DNA from: Acidobacteriaceae bacterium
GTDB lineage: Bacteria; Acidobacteriota; Terriglobia; Terriglobales; Acidobacteriaceae
NCBI GenBank assembly: GCA_003135495.1
Contig: PLBX01000378.1
Coordinates: 912-6,230, forward strand
Direction of reading: 5' to 3'
Length of the DNA stretch: 5,319 nucleotides
Both the position numbers and the translations under genes were made by a program. Below, in pieces: positions 4,933 to 5,319 of the stretch. Position 1 is the stretch's first letter. Each line of letters begins with the position of its first letter. A model generated the notes under the pieces. The model was not told where the DNA came from. It searched no databases and was given only the letters and a program-made list of their open reading frames with translations.

Positions 4933-5316
4933 ATGCAAAAGAAAGCGGCACAAAAAAGGAGAGCGACAGAGATAAAGAAGAAGTCGGCGTCTGCGGACGA
5001 TAAGCGCGCACACGTGGTGCGCTGTATTCGATCATTGCCCGCGGGAACGGTGTCGAGCTATGGAGCAGTCGCGCGCGCTGCTGGATGGGCCAGAGCGGCA
5101 CGGCAAGTGGTGCGTATTCTGCGAGAGGCTCAGGGATTGCCATGGCACCGCGTAGTTGGTTCAGGAGGCGCAATCAGGCTCAGCGGAGAAAATGCGGCTG
5201 AACAAAAATTTCGCCTGCGAATGGAAGGCGTGACGTTTCGCGGCGCGCGGGTCGACATGAAGAAGCACGAATTTCATTTTCCGAACTTGAAATTTGGTCG
5301 GGGCGAGAAGCGCTAA
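4933..5316 (+). CDS. atl: Alkyltransferase-like (ATL) DNA repair protein
   Basis: A 127-aa protein of the O6-alkylguanine-DNA alkyltransferase DNA-binding family (MGMT/Ada C-terminal domain) in which the catalytic cysteine is replaced. The active-site PCHRV of true alkyltransferases reads PWHRV here (P70-W71-H72-R73-V74). This is the hallmark of ATL proteins such as E. coli YbaZ and S. pombe Atl1. Those bind O6-alkylguanine without removing the alkyl group and are linked to nucleotide-excision repair. The DNA-binding features are kept: SSYGAVARAAG (41-51), with Y43 matching the base-flipping tyrosine, and RAARQV (54-59), with R57 matching the arginine finger. The only cysteine is C31, outside the active site. 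Residues 1-25 are a lysine/arginine-rich extension that may aid DNA binding. The start is uncertain: the ATG at 4933 lacks a Shine-Dalgarno sequence, and an in-frame TTG at 4915 would add six residues. The gene ends with TAA just inside the window. Confidence 0.93.
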   Translation: MQKKAAQKRRATEIKKKSASADDKRAHVVRCIRSLPAGTVSSYGAVARAAGWARAARQVVRILREAQGLPWHRVVGSGGAIRLSGENAAEQKFRLRMEGVTFRGARVDMKKHEFHFPNLKFGRGEKR

Positions 5317-5319
5317 CCA

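Overview
The window holds six genes that I can support, plus an unusually rich set of intergenic inverted repeats. On the minus strand, in transcription order, come dnaX (clamp-loader tau subunit), a YbaB/EbfC nucleoid protein gene and recR. This is the widely conserved dnaX-ybaB-recR replication/recombination cassette. To the right lie a plus-strand single STAS-domain anti-anti-sigma-type gene, a minus-strand DUF4397-type lipoprotein gene, and a plus-strand alkyltransferase-like (ATL) DNA-repair gene that ends just before the window does.

The host is most likely an acidobacterium (Acidobacteriota, Koribacter/Terriglobia-like). This is inference. It rests on the DUF4397 lipoprotein, the moderately high GC content, and the style of the dispersed repeats: CGGCTAAAGCCG words, GAGACGGGGC-AA-GCCCCGTCTC hairpins and arrays of GTAATTTG or ATCGGGTG words. 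I recall such repeats from that phylum but cannot verify this here.

Layout. Positions 1-181 contain no gene, only small hairpins. recR is at 182-781, ybaB at 877-1179 and dnaX at 1295-3232. Each of the two gaps inside the cassette is filled by one long hairpin whose arms are made of imperfect 8-nt tandem units. Each hairpin starts at the stop codon of the upstream gene and ends close to the start of the next. The dnaX linker carries an in-frame palindrome that looks like an intergenic repeat. Positions 3233-3605 separate the divergent dnaX and STAS genes and hold two near-identical hairpin repeats, two or three CGGCTAAAGCCG palindromes and a tandem octamer just before the STAS ribosome site. 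The STAS and lipoprotein genes converge on a short gap with one hairpin. The lipoprotein and ATL genes diverge from a gap of about 160 nt.

Functionally, dnaX, ybaB and recR link replication, nucleoid structure and recombinational repair. The ATL gene also concerns DNA repair but is separately transcribed. The STAS protein has no visible kinase or sigma-factor partner here. I see no phage, insertion-sequence transposase, CRISPR, tRNA or rRNA. The most distinctive signal is the pair of octamer-built hairpins bracketing ybaB, together with two downstream start codons that lack Shine-Dalgarno sequences.
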